Shown here: positions 54,210-64,000 of the stretch, in pieces
Numbering within the stretch: the stretch's first letter is position 1
How the letters are laid out: every line of letters starts with the position of its first letter
NCBI RefSeq assembly: GCF_958295425.1
Contig: NC_081151.1
Coordinates: 13,252,606 to 13,316,605 of the forward strand
DNA from: Solea solea
Taxonomy: Eukaryota > Chordata > Actinopteri > Pleuronectiformes > Soleidae
DNA: 64,000 bases
Direction of reading: 5' to 3'
Program-made: the position numbers and the translations under genes
The notes under the pieces: generated by a model
What the model saw: only the letters and a program-made list of their open reading frames with translations
Told to the model about the DNA's origin: nothing
Database searches by the model: none

Positions 54210-54914
54210 CAGGGGTGTCAAACATACGGCCCGGGGGCCAGAACCGGCCCGCCAGAGGGTCCAATCCGGCCCACAGGATGAATTTGTCAAAATATGATTA
54301 CAATCTAAACGTAATGTCAAATGCAATATTTTTCACTTCCAGATACCTGTGACTAAATGTTTATGCCTTTATAGATGATGTGTAAATAGTAAATTTAGGC
54401 ATGATATTGTTGAAATTGCACTTATATTTCTCAAGAAATGTCATGTTTTGTAAAAATATCCCTCATTAAATGTAAAACAAAGGAAAAAAAACAAAGGAGT
54501 TCTTGTTGGTCATAGGTTATTATGCTATTATTTTACTATTTTTACTGGTCCGGTCCACTTAAGATCAAATTGTGCTGTATGTGGCCCCTGAACAAAAATG
54601 AGTTTGACACCCCTGATCTAAACGTAATGTCAAATGCAATATTTTTCACTTCCAGATACCTGTAACTAAATGTTTATGCCTTTATAGATGATGTCTAAAT
54701 AGTAAATTTAGGCATGATATTGTTGAAATTGCACTTATATTTCTCAAGAAATGTGATGTTTTGTAAAAATATCCCTCATTAAATGTAAAACAAATGAGTT
54801 CTTGTTGGTCATAGGTTATTATGCTATTATTTTACTATTTTTACTGGTCCGGCCCACTTAAGATCAAATTGTGCTGTATGTGGCCCCTGAACAAAAATGA
54901 GTTTGACACCCCTG
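54210..54914. mobile_element. hAT MITE (CAGGGGTGTCAAAC ends), copy 2
   Basis: Duplicate of 49393-50097 with the same internal 313-bp repeat and AACTAGAA flanks. Confidence 0.92.
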
Positions 54915-55881
54915 AACTAGAAGAAGAAAACGCAATATTTATGTAAAACTGGAACGCTATAATAGTGTTTTTATTTACACTGTATATGTACAAACTAAAA
55001 TGGGCTATATCGCTGAGCAAATAACAGCAAATACAAATACAAATAAAATACTGTCGTGGAACCTTTGTTATTTGCTGACATTTGCGGACAATTTTAGTAA
55101 TCCCATATATAACTATTGGGTTTATGGTTTTTCATAAAATATTTGAGTTTCAATGTTATCTGTTTACCTTGATGTTGTGCTACATTCTTGTTATGGTTAA
55201 GGTTAGGGATAACATGTGTGCATGTAAAATTCTCAAACGACACTGACATCAAGTGGCAAAAAGAAGCCTCTCACCACCGAGTTGCCTCATGTTGTCTTTG
55301 TTGAGTTTCAGTGCTGACATTATCTTCAGTACGTTAGACATGAGACTAAACTGCCAGTGTCTCTCTCACTTATCTTTGGCTGCAACTCAATATTTAGTAA
55401 CAACAAAAGCAGCAGATGTTTCAGGGAAGCAAAACTAATATTTGGCATCAGAAGAAAAAGAGAAACTTTTATCAATACATGAGCAAGGTTACAGAGCTAA
55501 ACTTACGCCATCTCATCATCTTCCATTCAGTTTCAATTGGCAAATCACAACAACAGACACTTATGTAGAAAACCTTAAAGTGACAGTTGTGCAATAATAA
55601 AGACCAGGACTGGGCCATTTGACTCTGGACTTCTTTCACTAACATGTAACATGTAAATCTCTATCAAAGTAATTTTAAGATCCTGTGAGGCAAATTCAGC
55701 ATTTTTGCAACTGGACTTGCTTGAGTTAAGTTTGAAAACATCTCAACTCACATCCAAGAGCTGAAGAAGCAGAAGAAGAAGAGAGGAAGACTATGACCTG
55801 GGTGACTGAGAACCTTCACAAATTTGTCAGACATACATTTTTCCCTTCAGGTCTCCTTATCATGATGTAGTGAGATTTATG

Positions 55882-56228
55882 TCCATCCATCCATTTTCTA
55901 CTGCTTTATCCTCCACAGGGGGGTCGCGGAGGGTGCTGTGCCAATCTCAGCTGACATAGGGCAATAGGCGGGGTACACCCTGGACAGTTCGCCAGTCCAT
56001 CGCAGGGCCACATATAAAGACAAACAACCATTCAACCATTCACGCTCACTCTCACACCTACGGTTAATTCAGAGTGTCCAATTTACCGAATCTAATCCCT
56101 ATATTGCATGTTTTTAGACTTTTTAGACACACGGAGAGAACATGCAAGCTCCATGCAGACTGGCTAAAACCGGGGTCTTCTTGCTGCAAAGGCAAGAGTG
56201 CGACTATACGAACCATGTGGCCGAGACT
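55882..56228 (-). repeat. Abundant teleost interspersed repeat, near full length
   Basis: Begins TCCATCCATCCATTTTCTAC, runs through CTCAGCTGACATAGGGCAAT and GGGGTACACCCTGGACAGTT, and ends with GAACATGCAAGCTCCATGCA and ACCATGTGGCCGAG. The right breakpoint of the 4.8-kb duplication falls inside it. Confidence 0.7.
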
Positions 56229-56755
56229 TATGTCATGTTGACTTAAATGTGCTCAGTTTAAACTGGAAAAAAATAATAATACATGAACTGCACCAAGGAC
56301 ACTAATTGGAGCCAAAAAGCCACAAACAGTCCTGCAGGTACACACTGACTTTGGGATAAAACCCTATACTACACACAATCTCTAGCAGTAGGTGCACACA
56401 CTAGGAGTAGGATTACTATGGCTACTTAGCACATTACTTTACTCCTAATCACTCCCCTTCATAGTTCAGGTTTTTGAGTTTAGTTCTGTCAAGGTTGTTA
56501 CAAAAATGGAGGACCCAAATTCAGATTGAAAAACAAAAAGTTCAAAAGATGAAATAGCAAATATGTATCAAAGGCAGGAGGGAAAGATGAGAAATCCAGA
56601 GAATGGTTCTTCACCATTGAGTCAATGACACTGTTCAACCCTGTTATTAAACAATTACATCTAGATGGTGCCAAGTTCAGTTCTGAGCTCTCTCAATCTG
56701 ATCACAGAGGCCCCATTCTGAGGTGGTTTGAGGACCCATGAGACCACATTCCTGA
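56229..56755. other. Unassigned AT-rich stretch
   Basis: No coding or repeat family recognised. Confidence 0.4.
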
Positions 56756-56759
56756 TTAA

Positions 56760-57384
56760 AGGTGACATAGAATGCTTGTATCTCACATATATGTTAGTTA
56801 TTGAGGTCTACTTACATATATTAACTTTTTTTTCATGATTAAAAACCTCCTAATCGCTGCAAACGAGCCGATCAAAATATCTCCTCACTGACGCTCTCGT
56901 CAGCCGCGCTGTTTCAGACCAAAGCCACACCCCCAGAACGTGGACTGTGTTGTGATCGGCCAGCCAACGAGAGCTTTCCTACTGTCCTGTGATTGGCCAG
57001 GTACCTGGAAGTGACGTAATAGATAGGCCAGCTCTCAGATACACAGCTCCCCCTCTGGCACGGTGGATGCTCTGCATCTCAGCAGCTACAACCAGAGTAG
57101 TTCTTCTTCTTCTGCGTTTGAATGTACGCAACCGGATGTGCCCGGACTAGTGCCCGCACCGGGAGGCGCTACGGTGGTGAGAGGAGTGGTGAGGATTTCT
57201 GATGACGACATCAAATTAAGGAAGTGCCGATCCGCTTCGCAGAGCCCAGGAAAACAATACAACACTATTTTCTCAGCAGTGGCTGAACTGTTTGTTCTGA
57301 AACTTTAGGGTTTCATAAACGAGGTAATGACGCAGATACACACACAAACGCAGCGTTAATTGGAGCTTCCGGTCTATGTGGCCT
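56760..57384. mobile_element. TTAA-flanked TIR element, copy 2 (uninterrupted)
   Basis: Left TTAA (56756-56759) then AGGTGACATAGAATG; the right end is ...TATGTGGCCT followed by TCAA, probably a mutated TTAA. Collinear with 28937-30147 without the hAT insert. It carries the same inverted CCAAT boxes, TGACGTAA and the short frame [20 protein letters not shown]. Confidence 0.7.
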
Positions 57385-58202
57385 TCAACAAGCTCTGTTC
57401 TTTGACTGATTCATAAACCGCCTCCTCAGCTGATATTTTCTGATATTTATTTGTAGCCACCTCCACAATATTGACGCCGATCGTCCCCATTCGTTAAAAT
57501 CTCATTTCATATTACAGCATTGTAGGTAGAGTTTTGACTAACTCAAGCTTCTCCAGTGCAGGTTGGTAACGGTCTTTATGAGAACCACAGCAGAGGAAAC
57601 GGCAAACAGTCAGGAGATGAGGAATTAGGGTTCAGACAGAGGCAGCCCAGTCAAGGACAGGCAGGGTCAGGAAGCGATAGCCAGTCCATAAATAAACGCT
57701 GGAGAGTCTTGCATGAGGGCTAAGAACAATCTGACAAAGGAGTGAGTGTGGAGCTGGAGTATATAAGGAGGGCAGGGCTGATTGCACCTGTGATCATAGG
57801 CGAGTAGTGTAGCCAACACACCTCCATGTGTTGGCAGGCAGAGTGGTAGAGTCAGGTGAGTGGAAACTGCTGAGTGAACTGTGACACATCCAGGAGGCAT
57901 TTTAATGCCAGGTGATCAGATCGCTGAGGGCAGATGTTAACACCAGGTCTGAACAGGGAGGTCACTGTCACCATGTGAAAACTGTGAAGTGAAGGTTACA
58001 TATCAGGCTTTCATCACCAGCTCACAGGGAACACGAGGGAGAAAACAGACTTGTTATTATAATAATAATTTAGATATTTTGGACTATTTACAAACTGCAC
58101 TTTCCAAGTAAACTCTCCCACACCACAGTTCATCAAGAAAATCAGTGCCATAATGTAAAATCAAGTGTCTTAAAAGCATTACCTACACACAATGCTGTTT
58201 AA
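57385..58202. other. Intergenic, unassigned
   Basis: No gene or clear repeat recognised. Confidence 0.4.
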
Positions 58203-58589
58203 ATACTGACTTTATGCCTTTGTTGTTCTTGTTTTTTTGACTCTTGATTATGGACAGAATGAAAGACTGCCCAAATGAAGTTCAATTAATCAAGTGACCA
58301 TTTAAAACATGTGAGGAATGTTCACTGTCTCCAACAATGCAGAGTTGTTGCAGGGTAATGAACTGGTGCAACTGGTTTTGTTGCACAACAGGAGAAAAAA
58401 AAATAGGATTTGTTTATAGTGTCTTTGGTTGCATAGTTATGCTTATAATTCCAGAAAAAATAATAAATACATTTTGTGATGTCCTGCTTCACATGTTTTA
58501 TGTGTTGTATACGCGGCATAGTTACTTTGACATCCAATACAATCTATAATAAAAGGTAAAAAAGGTAGATTAATAAACCCCACACAGAA

Positions 58590-58660
58590 TTGTACTTCCT
58601 CGTACAATTCTATTACACAGAGAGGAAACACCCATGCAGAGGTACGACGGGTGAAGTGAG
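58590..58660 (+). promoter_or_regulatory. Conserved upstream block of GIMAP gene C with ETS-like site
   Basis: AATTGTACTTCCTCGT and ACACAGAGAGGAAACACCCA are kept as in gene A while the surrounding sequence has drifted. Regulatory role inferred. Confidence 0.3.
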
Positions 58661-58734
58661 AACAAGTGTCGGGAAGAAAAAAAGATCATACATCACAAGA
58701 CACACGGACAACAGGAGAACAAGATCAGTTCAAC

Positions 58735-58756
58735 ATGAGTAAGGAGAAATATCAAG
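58735..58756 (+). CDS. GIMAP C exon 1 (22 nt)
   Basis: Same 22 nt and donor as gene A exon 1, phase 1. Confidence 0.85.
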
Positions 58757-61275
58757 GTAAGAGTCTGATGTTTTGCACATGTGACAACTCAAAAGTGCTT
58801 TTTATCTTCAGAGGAGACATTTTAATGTTGCTGTTCTCTCTCTTTCATGATGTGCACAGTCATAAGACTTGTTTTCTCTGATTTGTCATCTCTGGAGTGT
58901 TACTCAATCACTTTCACCGTGTCTTTAAGTAATTGTTTAAATAGTAAGCCGTGAGTGACTCAACACATTCTATTACTAATCACTAAAGACTCTTGGTCAT
59001 TTCTGCACACACCTATTGTAGAACATATCTTTATTTTTGGCTGACAGCTTACAGGAAATGGAAATGTTATTGAAATCACAGGAGGCAGATTTGGAGACCA
59101 TTTGCTCTCTCATCCTCTTCTTCACATATACTTCACACACTGGTATAGTCAAATTAGATTAAGATGAAGCGAGACATAAGGTGACTCTAATTATTATTAT
59201 TTAATTTATTATAATCTTATGTTATTTGTTTAATTTTCTACACAATCTGATTAAAAATATCCTCAGCTCACATACCCTGGTTTAAACAATAGAACAGTAT
59301 TTCTGATTTTCCTTCAAGTACCACCAGTGGAAGCTTGCGTACCACTGTTTGAAAACCATGGTAGTAGGTGGTTTCTACTATTTACAGGTTCAAGCTTGGG
59401 GCGGAAACAGTGGACTAACTGAATGTTTATGCAGTAGTTATTACAAATACATTATCAGGATGTGTTAGTCCGACTTTGAGAAATCAATTTAGAACATTTT
59501 TTTTTTTTTTTTTAAATCTAGTTTTAGTTGCAATAAGATATATATCCTTTAATAACATCATGATACTGTGTGACATCACCTGTCTCTGTGACATCACTCT
59601 GTGACTACATATACAAATATATACCCATGGGCAGTTCAGTCAAACTGTTCTGTTAGCTAGTTAGTTAGTCGTCAGTTACCCAGCTAGTCGGGCTACCTAG
59701 TTATTTAAAGGTAAAAATCACAATTGAATATGCATGTCAGAGAGACCACAAACAAAGCAACTGTGACATTTAATACCAGTGAGCTATAAGCATATTCTGA
59801 CAGGGGACCAGTGAAAACACACTAGGGCTGCCAAATTGTGTCCATGGTCTGTATATCCATGGTTGGTTCATAAAGTTCAAGCTCAAAACTGTTCAATTTA
59901 AAAATAAAAATAATAAAAATAATGAAAATATACAGCCTAGAAGCGCTACAGAGTTTATGAAGGAATTACCAAATTGTCCAAGAGAGTACACTGTGGGTTC
60001 AGCTTGGCCTGCTTTCAAGGATCTTTGCTTGTCAAAAATGCTGACTCATGTGCTAGCTGTTAGCTCCAGTAAAGATGAGGAAGTTGTTTGTTATTGCACG
60101 CATGCATGTCATTTTCTTTCTTTTTTTGTGGACAAAGTAGCATTCCTAAAACAGACATGTAACAAATATTAAAAGTTACTAAAGATCCAGGAGAAGAGCT
60201 AGCTCCGATTCCTGTTTACATTTTATTGTTTTGTTTTGTTTTTCATCCAGAAGATACACAAAGCCTCTAACAACACAGCTCTGTGGTGTATTTCTGTTCG
60301 ACAGGGTTTCACAGTGCCACAGACTCCTATGAGAGGAGGATCATTCTAGTTGGCAAGACAGGCGTGGGGAAGAGTGCAGCTGGAAACACCATCTTGGGCC
60401 GAGAGGCTTTTAAGTCTGAAATATCTCCATCCTCCAAGACAGCTGAATGCCAGAAAGATAAAGAGAATGTTGGAGGCCGAAAGATTGCTGTTATTGACAC
60501 TCCGGGACTGTTTGACACTAATTTCACTGAAGAGGAAGTGTTGAAGAGGATCAAGATGTGCATCTCACTGTCTGCTCCTGGCCCTCATGCCTTCCTGGTG
60601 GTTCTTCAGCTGGGCAGGTTCACCAAGGAGGAGAAGGACACTGTTAAGATGATCCAGACCACTTTTGGTGAAGATGCCGCCAAGTACACAATGGTGTTGT
60701 TTACTTATGGAGACCAGCTGAAAAAACAATCTATTGAGGGCTACATTTCAGAGAGTGCTGATCTGCAAGCCTTCATTCGCTCGTGTTATGGCCGATACCA
60801 TGTCTTCAATAATGAAATCAAAGATGCTGTGCAAACCAACCGCCTCCTGGACAAAATTGACGAGATGACCATGGCCAACAACGGAAGCAACTACACCAAT
60901 GACATGTTCATGAAAGCAGAGGAGGCCATAGAGAAGGAGAAAAAAAGACTCCTGCAGGAGATGGAAACTAAGAAGCAGAGAGAGCTGGATGAACTGAGGG
61001 CCAAATCTCTCGCACTTTGCGTCTACCACAAGGAGGAGAGGCGGGTGCATGACAGATATGAGCATGAAGCCAGAGCTCTAGCAGAAAAATCAAATGGCTT
61101 CATAGCTGCTCAAGTGATTGCTATAACAACAGCCTGCGGTGCAGCAGTTGGTGGTCTGATTGGAAGTGCGGGAGGTCCAATAGGTTCAGGGGTTGGAGCT
61201 GCAGCTGGAGCAGCCATTGGAGCTGCTGTTGGCGTTCTGTCAGTGAAAGTCTCTAAGAATTGCAAGGTTCAGTAA
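58735..61275 (+). CDS. GIMAP (AIG1-type) GTPase C
   Basis: Second intact GIMAP GTPase, 330 aa, from exons 58735-58756 (MSKEKYQ, donor CAAG|GTAAGAG) and 60305-61275 (acceptor GTTCGACAG|GGTTTC). Visible: GKTGVGKS (24-31), DTPG (72-75), LSAPGPHAFLVVLQLGRFT, G4-like FTYGD and RYHVFNNE. Then comes a long charged coiled-coil-like segment (EKKRLLQEMETKKQRELDEL...ERRVHDRYEHEARAL) and a glycine/alanine-rich hydrophobic tail (GGPIGSGVGAAAGAAIGAAV) suited to membrane association. Most residues of the GTPase domain are shared with gene A. An upstream in-frame Met in the second exon (MVYFCS) precedes the acceptor and is not used in the spliced model. Confidence 0.94.
59085..59361 (+). mobile_element. hAT MITE, right half retained, in the GIMAP C intron
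   Basis: The interior matches 42843-43090, and the right terminus GTTTGAAAACCATGG is followed by TAGTAGGT (59362-59369). The left terminus is lost. Confidence 0.7.
60305..61275 (+). CDS. GIMAP C exon 2
   Basis: Full GTPase domain, coiled-coil-like region and hydrophobic tail; 322 codons plus stop after the split Gly. Confidence 0.94.
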
Positions 61276-61401
61276 CAACAAAGAAGCACACTCCAGAGAA
61301 AAACAAACCCTATTGTGACAGATAAATGCCAGTAAGCTAAGATGCCCATTTTAGTTGTACAGCGCTTTACAATTAAAACCAAATATCCAAGTGTATATAT
61401 A

Positions 61402-62716
61402 CAGAGCCGGCCCTGGGCATAGGCAGTAAAGGCAAATGTTAGGGGCGCCGTCATCCGCAGGGGGCGCCGAAAACGGAGGAAAAAAAAAAAAATTATAAAT
61501 ACAATTTTTTTTTTTTTTTACCAGTGCCATTATTACTATTATTTCGAAATATTATATAAGCCCACAGCAACATAAAGTCATAGCAAAGACTATTAAATAA
61601 TGCAGAAGCCTTTTTTCTGGGTGCAACGAGCCGTTGCTCTGTACCTGCCCTCTGTGAGGGGGGCAGGGTCAAGAGGCCAGCTGCCTGAATCTGAACGGAC
61701 CGTGACCCAGAGACGAAGAAAAAGATTAATGACACTGTATCGGAATTATGTCCAAAAGAATGAAGCCATCCAGCGCCCAAGGAAGGAAAGGAAGGAAAGA
61801 AGAGGAAGAAAAACGTGAAAAAGATAGAGGTACAGTAATGTCAATGTGATGAAGTGCATGAAATGCAAAATAGTTTAATGCATCGTAGTTACCGTTGTTG
61901 GAGCAGAGTGTTAGCTTGCTAGCTTACTTCGGACGATAGCAACATTGTTTAATAATCAATAAATAGCTGAGTCGACGTGTGTTAATGTTACTCCACCATA
62001 AATTCATCAGGGACGTTTGGAAACTTAACGTTAGGCCTGTTCAGGTGTTATTTTACAGGTGTCTTTCCTGCTTGTATGTCAGCTAAAATGCTTTTAGTTG
62101 TCCATCCCCTTTGTAATAGGGTGGTTGTAAGCCTTTGGTTTTATGTGTCACAGTTTATGTTTGTTAAAGTTTATATCAGTGTTAAAGTGCAGTTAAAGTG
62201 TGTTACTGTTAATATTTCATACCTTAGCTTTCCTATATCATTCATAGGCTATATATACATATATATTCATTTCACTGCACTTTACTTTTTTGCACTCTGG
62301 TTAGACTGAATTGCATTGCAATAACAATAAAGTTGAATGAATCTCATCACATTTTCCTTATTAGTCTATATTAGTCTCATGTATAGCACACCAAGCATCT
62401 GTTTTTTTATTAAAATGTAACATGCAGTCGTCACATATACTTCTCTTCTCTCTTCAGATGCACTTTTAAAATATTTCAGTACCACCCCCAGTGACACAGC
62501 ATCAGGTGCTGCTGTCCTTTTTAATTTTATCACTTGTTTCTTTCTTTAGTTTTTATTTGGTGTGATATTTTTTACTCAAAGAAATAAAATCTTGAATACA
62601 CACATGCAGTTTCTGTGTGATTGTATGAAAGTTGATTGTGAAATTGACTGCTGCGATGCAAGGGGGCGCCAGCTAAAATCTTGCCTAGGGCACCAAATTA
62701 CTCAGGGCCGGCACTG
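61402..62716 (+). mobile_element. Internally deleted hAT element with transposase exon 1
   Basis: Ends CAGAGCCGGCCCTG and (inverted) CAGTGCCGGCCCTG. Near the left end, 61748-61829 reads MSKRMKPSSAQGRKGRKEEE then EKREKDR with donor AGAG|GTACAG, typical of the basic first exon of hAT transposases. No catalytic exons follow. No matching 8-bp target duplication was found (TATATATA versus GGTGATTC), so the ends may come from different copies or the flanks have changed. Confidence 0.65.
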
Positions 62717-63245
62717 GGTGATTCACTGAACATCATATGTTGGGTGCACATTTAAACACAGGATCCACGCAGCTTTCCAAGTTCCAATATTTTATTTCCA
62801 AGTAAACGGTAGTTGTTGACGAGGGGTAATGGTGGATGATTTTGTCTATATGAAAATGATAAAGGAAATATTGCAATCTAGAAAGTATCAAATATATAAT
62901 AAGAAATTAGGTTGTCTTAGATTTACATCAATAATGCATCCACTCTTACTTTCCTCTCTTTAGCAAAGGATTAAACTCAGGAATCTAGTATAATGAAACA
63001 CAAACAATAAGTAAATCTTCAAACAATATGTAGTATCAACCAAATTAATCATTAAATGAGTGAACGTCCATAAAACTCACAGACGGTGTCCCTTTATTCT
63101 TGTGGATTGTTTGGAGGGAAAATAGGGGGGTTAAAGGAAGGAAGAGGCGGGTTATATAGGATTAGGGGTGTGGTCCAGGTAGGTGTGGCAGTGATGAGGC
63201 AGGTGAGGAGGAGACAGGTGAGGTGGAGACTTGGGATTTTAACAG
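62717..63245. other. Intergenic, unassigned
   Basis: AT-rich, then a G-rich stretch (63110-63235) with AGGTGAGGAGGAGACAGGTG-type near-repeats. No gene seen. Confidence 0.4.
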
Positions 63246-63249
63246 TTAT

Positions 63250-63296
63250 GATTATTATTACTATTATTATTGTTGTACGTATTATTATTATTATTA

Positions 63297-63337
<41 letters not shown>

Positions 63338-63350
63338 ATAATATCACTAT
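63250..63350. repeat. (ATT)n microsatellite, about 100 bp
   Basis: Long ATT array with a few interruptions (e.g. TTGTTGTACG at 63270). It produces long isoleucine-rich frames on both strands that are not genes. Confidence 0.97.
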
Positions 63351-63432
63351 TATTATGTAAGTTATCGTCCTCCACAGGGGTTGACACATGGATGTATTGG
63401 TTGACATCATAACACACAAATCTACTTTATGG

Positions 63433-63680
63433 CAAACGTCACAGCCCCGCCCCCCGCGCGGTCCTCAGACGCTGCACGCCGCGAGAAAGTTACACCGGTA
63501 AAGTGAAGTGCAAGTCCTGGTACAAAACCCGACGAGGGCGTCTTGTGCTGTCGGAGTAGAAAAGAAAACGGGAGAATGACAGAATCAGAGGCCGGACACG
63601 GATGAATATTGGTCCGGCTTTCACTCGCTGGTCTGAGTTGAGAGAGGAGGGATTCCTGTCCGGCGCCGACCTGGCTTGGT
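63433..63680. promoter_or_regulatory. GC/CpG-rich block, candidate promoter of the next gene
   Basis: A sharp rise in G+C with many CpGs: AACGTCACAGCCCCGCCCCC (GC box beside a CRE-like AACGTCAC), GCGCGGTCC, CACGCCGCGAG and TCCGGCGCCGACC. It contrasts with the AT-rich surroundings. Gene direction is not determined; no coding exon is convincing before 64000. Confidence 0.45.
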
Positions 63681-64000
63681 ACTGTTGGACTAGTAGGCAT
63701 TAATTGTTTACTTAACATCTACTGCATGTCTTGCTGTTATTCGCCGAGTCCTCTGTTTATGTTCAGAAATTAAGTGATTTAAACAATGTTCATAATGTGA
63801 TAGTTTGTCAACAAATGCACATGTTTCACCGACATACTTTTTGACAGCTGTAACCGACGATACCATTTCCCAACTGTAGGGGGACAATAATTAATGAGAG
63901 CCCAGACACTACATGAGTGTTTGCAGCTGTAAAATGAATGTGTACCGGATTCAAGGGTCTTCGTAACAAAAACTACATTCATACGTACACATATGACGGG

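Larger units (their letters stand above)
51188..55997. repeat. 4,817-bp tandem duplication, unit 2
   Basis: Second copy. At its right end (after GCCAGTC at 55997) the common repeat continues normally with CATCGCAGGGCCAC, so this end represents the ancestral flank. At the internal junction GCCAGTC is instead followed by a directly repeated TGCCAATGAC (51181-51190 and 51191-51200). Confidence 0.95.
58203..61345 (+). repeat. GIMAP paralogous segment C
   Basis: Counterpart of 41726-44640; clearly diverged by substitutions and indels, unlike the tandem 4.8-kb units, so the duplication is older. Confidence 0.8.

Noticed and set aside
63086..63417. Long isoleucine-rich reading frames on both strands
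   Set aside because: They are translations of the (ATT)n microsatellite and have no coding character.

Overview
This window is nuclear DNA from a ray-finned (teleost) fish. The genes have spliced vertebrate structure with GT-AG introns. The encoded proteins are closest to fish and vertebrate nesprin-3, GABA-A receptor rho2 and GIMAP GTPases. The intergenic and intronic DNA is packed with typical teleost repeats: CR1/L2-like and RTE/Rex3-like LINE remnants, tRNA-derived SINEs, hAT and TTAA-flanked MITEs, and an epsilon/gamma-like endogenous retrovirus remnant. No bacterial genes, CRISPR arrays or structural RNA genes were seen.

Layout. (1) 1 to about 16.3 kb, minus strand: syne3 (nesprin-3). 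Fifteen coding exons from the start codon at 14016 to 100 encode 1029 residues of spectrin-repeat rod. The C-terminal membrane-anchoring KASH exon lies beyond the left edge, and a likely non-coding first exon sits near 16.2 kb. (2) 16.3-19.5 kb: intergenic, with two LINE 3' ends. (3) 19.8-38.1 kb, minus strand: a complete nine-exon gabrr2 gene encoding a 476-residue rho-type GABA-gated chloride channel subunit, with a roughly 10 kb, repeat-filled intron 2. (4) 38.8-41.7 kb: a foldback MITE beside a broken retroviral gag-pol remnant on the minus strand. (5) 41.7-61.3 kb, plus strand: a small GIMAP (AIG1-type GTPase) cluster. Two intact two-exon genes (42211-44608 and 58735-61275) lie on paralogous segments of about 3 kb. 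Between them is a 4,817-bp unit present twice in tandem (46371-51187 and 51188-55997), almost identical, each copy carrying a degenerate LINE, a SINE, a hAT transposase fragment, a GIMAP P-loop fragment and a hAT MITE. (6) 61.4-64 kb: an internally deleted hAT element, an (ATT)n microsatellite and a GC-rich, CpG-rich block at 63.43-63.68 kb that may be the promoter of the next gene.

The three gene families have no obvious shared pathway: nuclear-envelope/cytoskeleton linker, inhibitory neurotransmitter receptor, and immune-type GTPases. The more unusual features are structural. They are the near-identical tandem duplication with a 10-bp templated repeat at its junction, the complementary halves of one hAT insertion left in the two GIMAP paralogues, a 96-bp in-frame difference in the GIMAP coiled coil, a long acidic/serine-rich spacer exon in syne3, and TTAA-flanked repeats carrying promoter-like CCAAT/CRE motifs. 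I found no clear evidence for a wholly new biological system.
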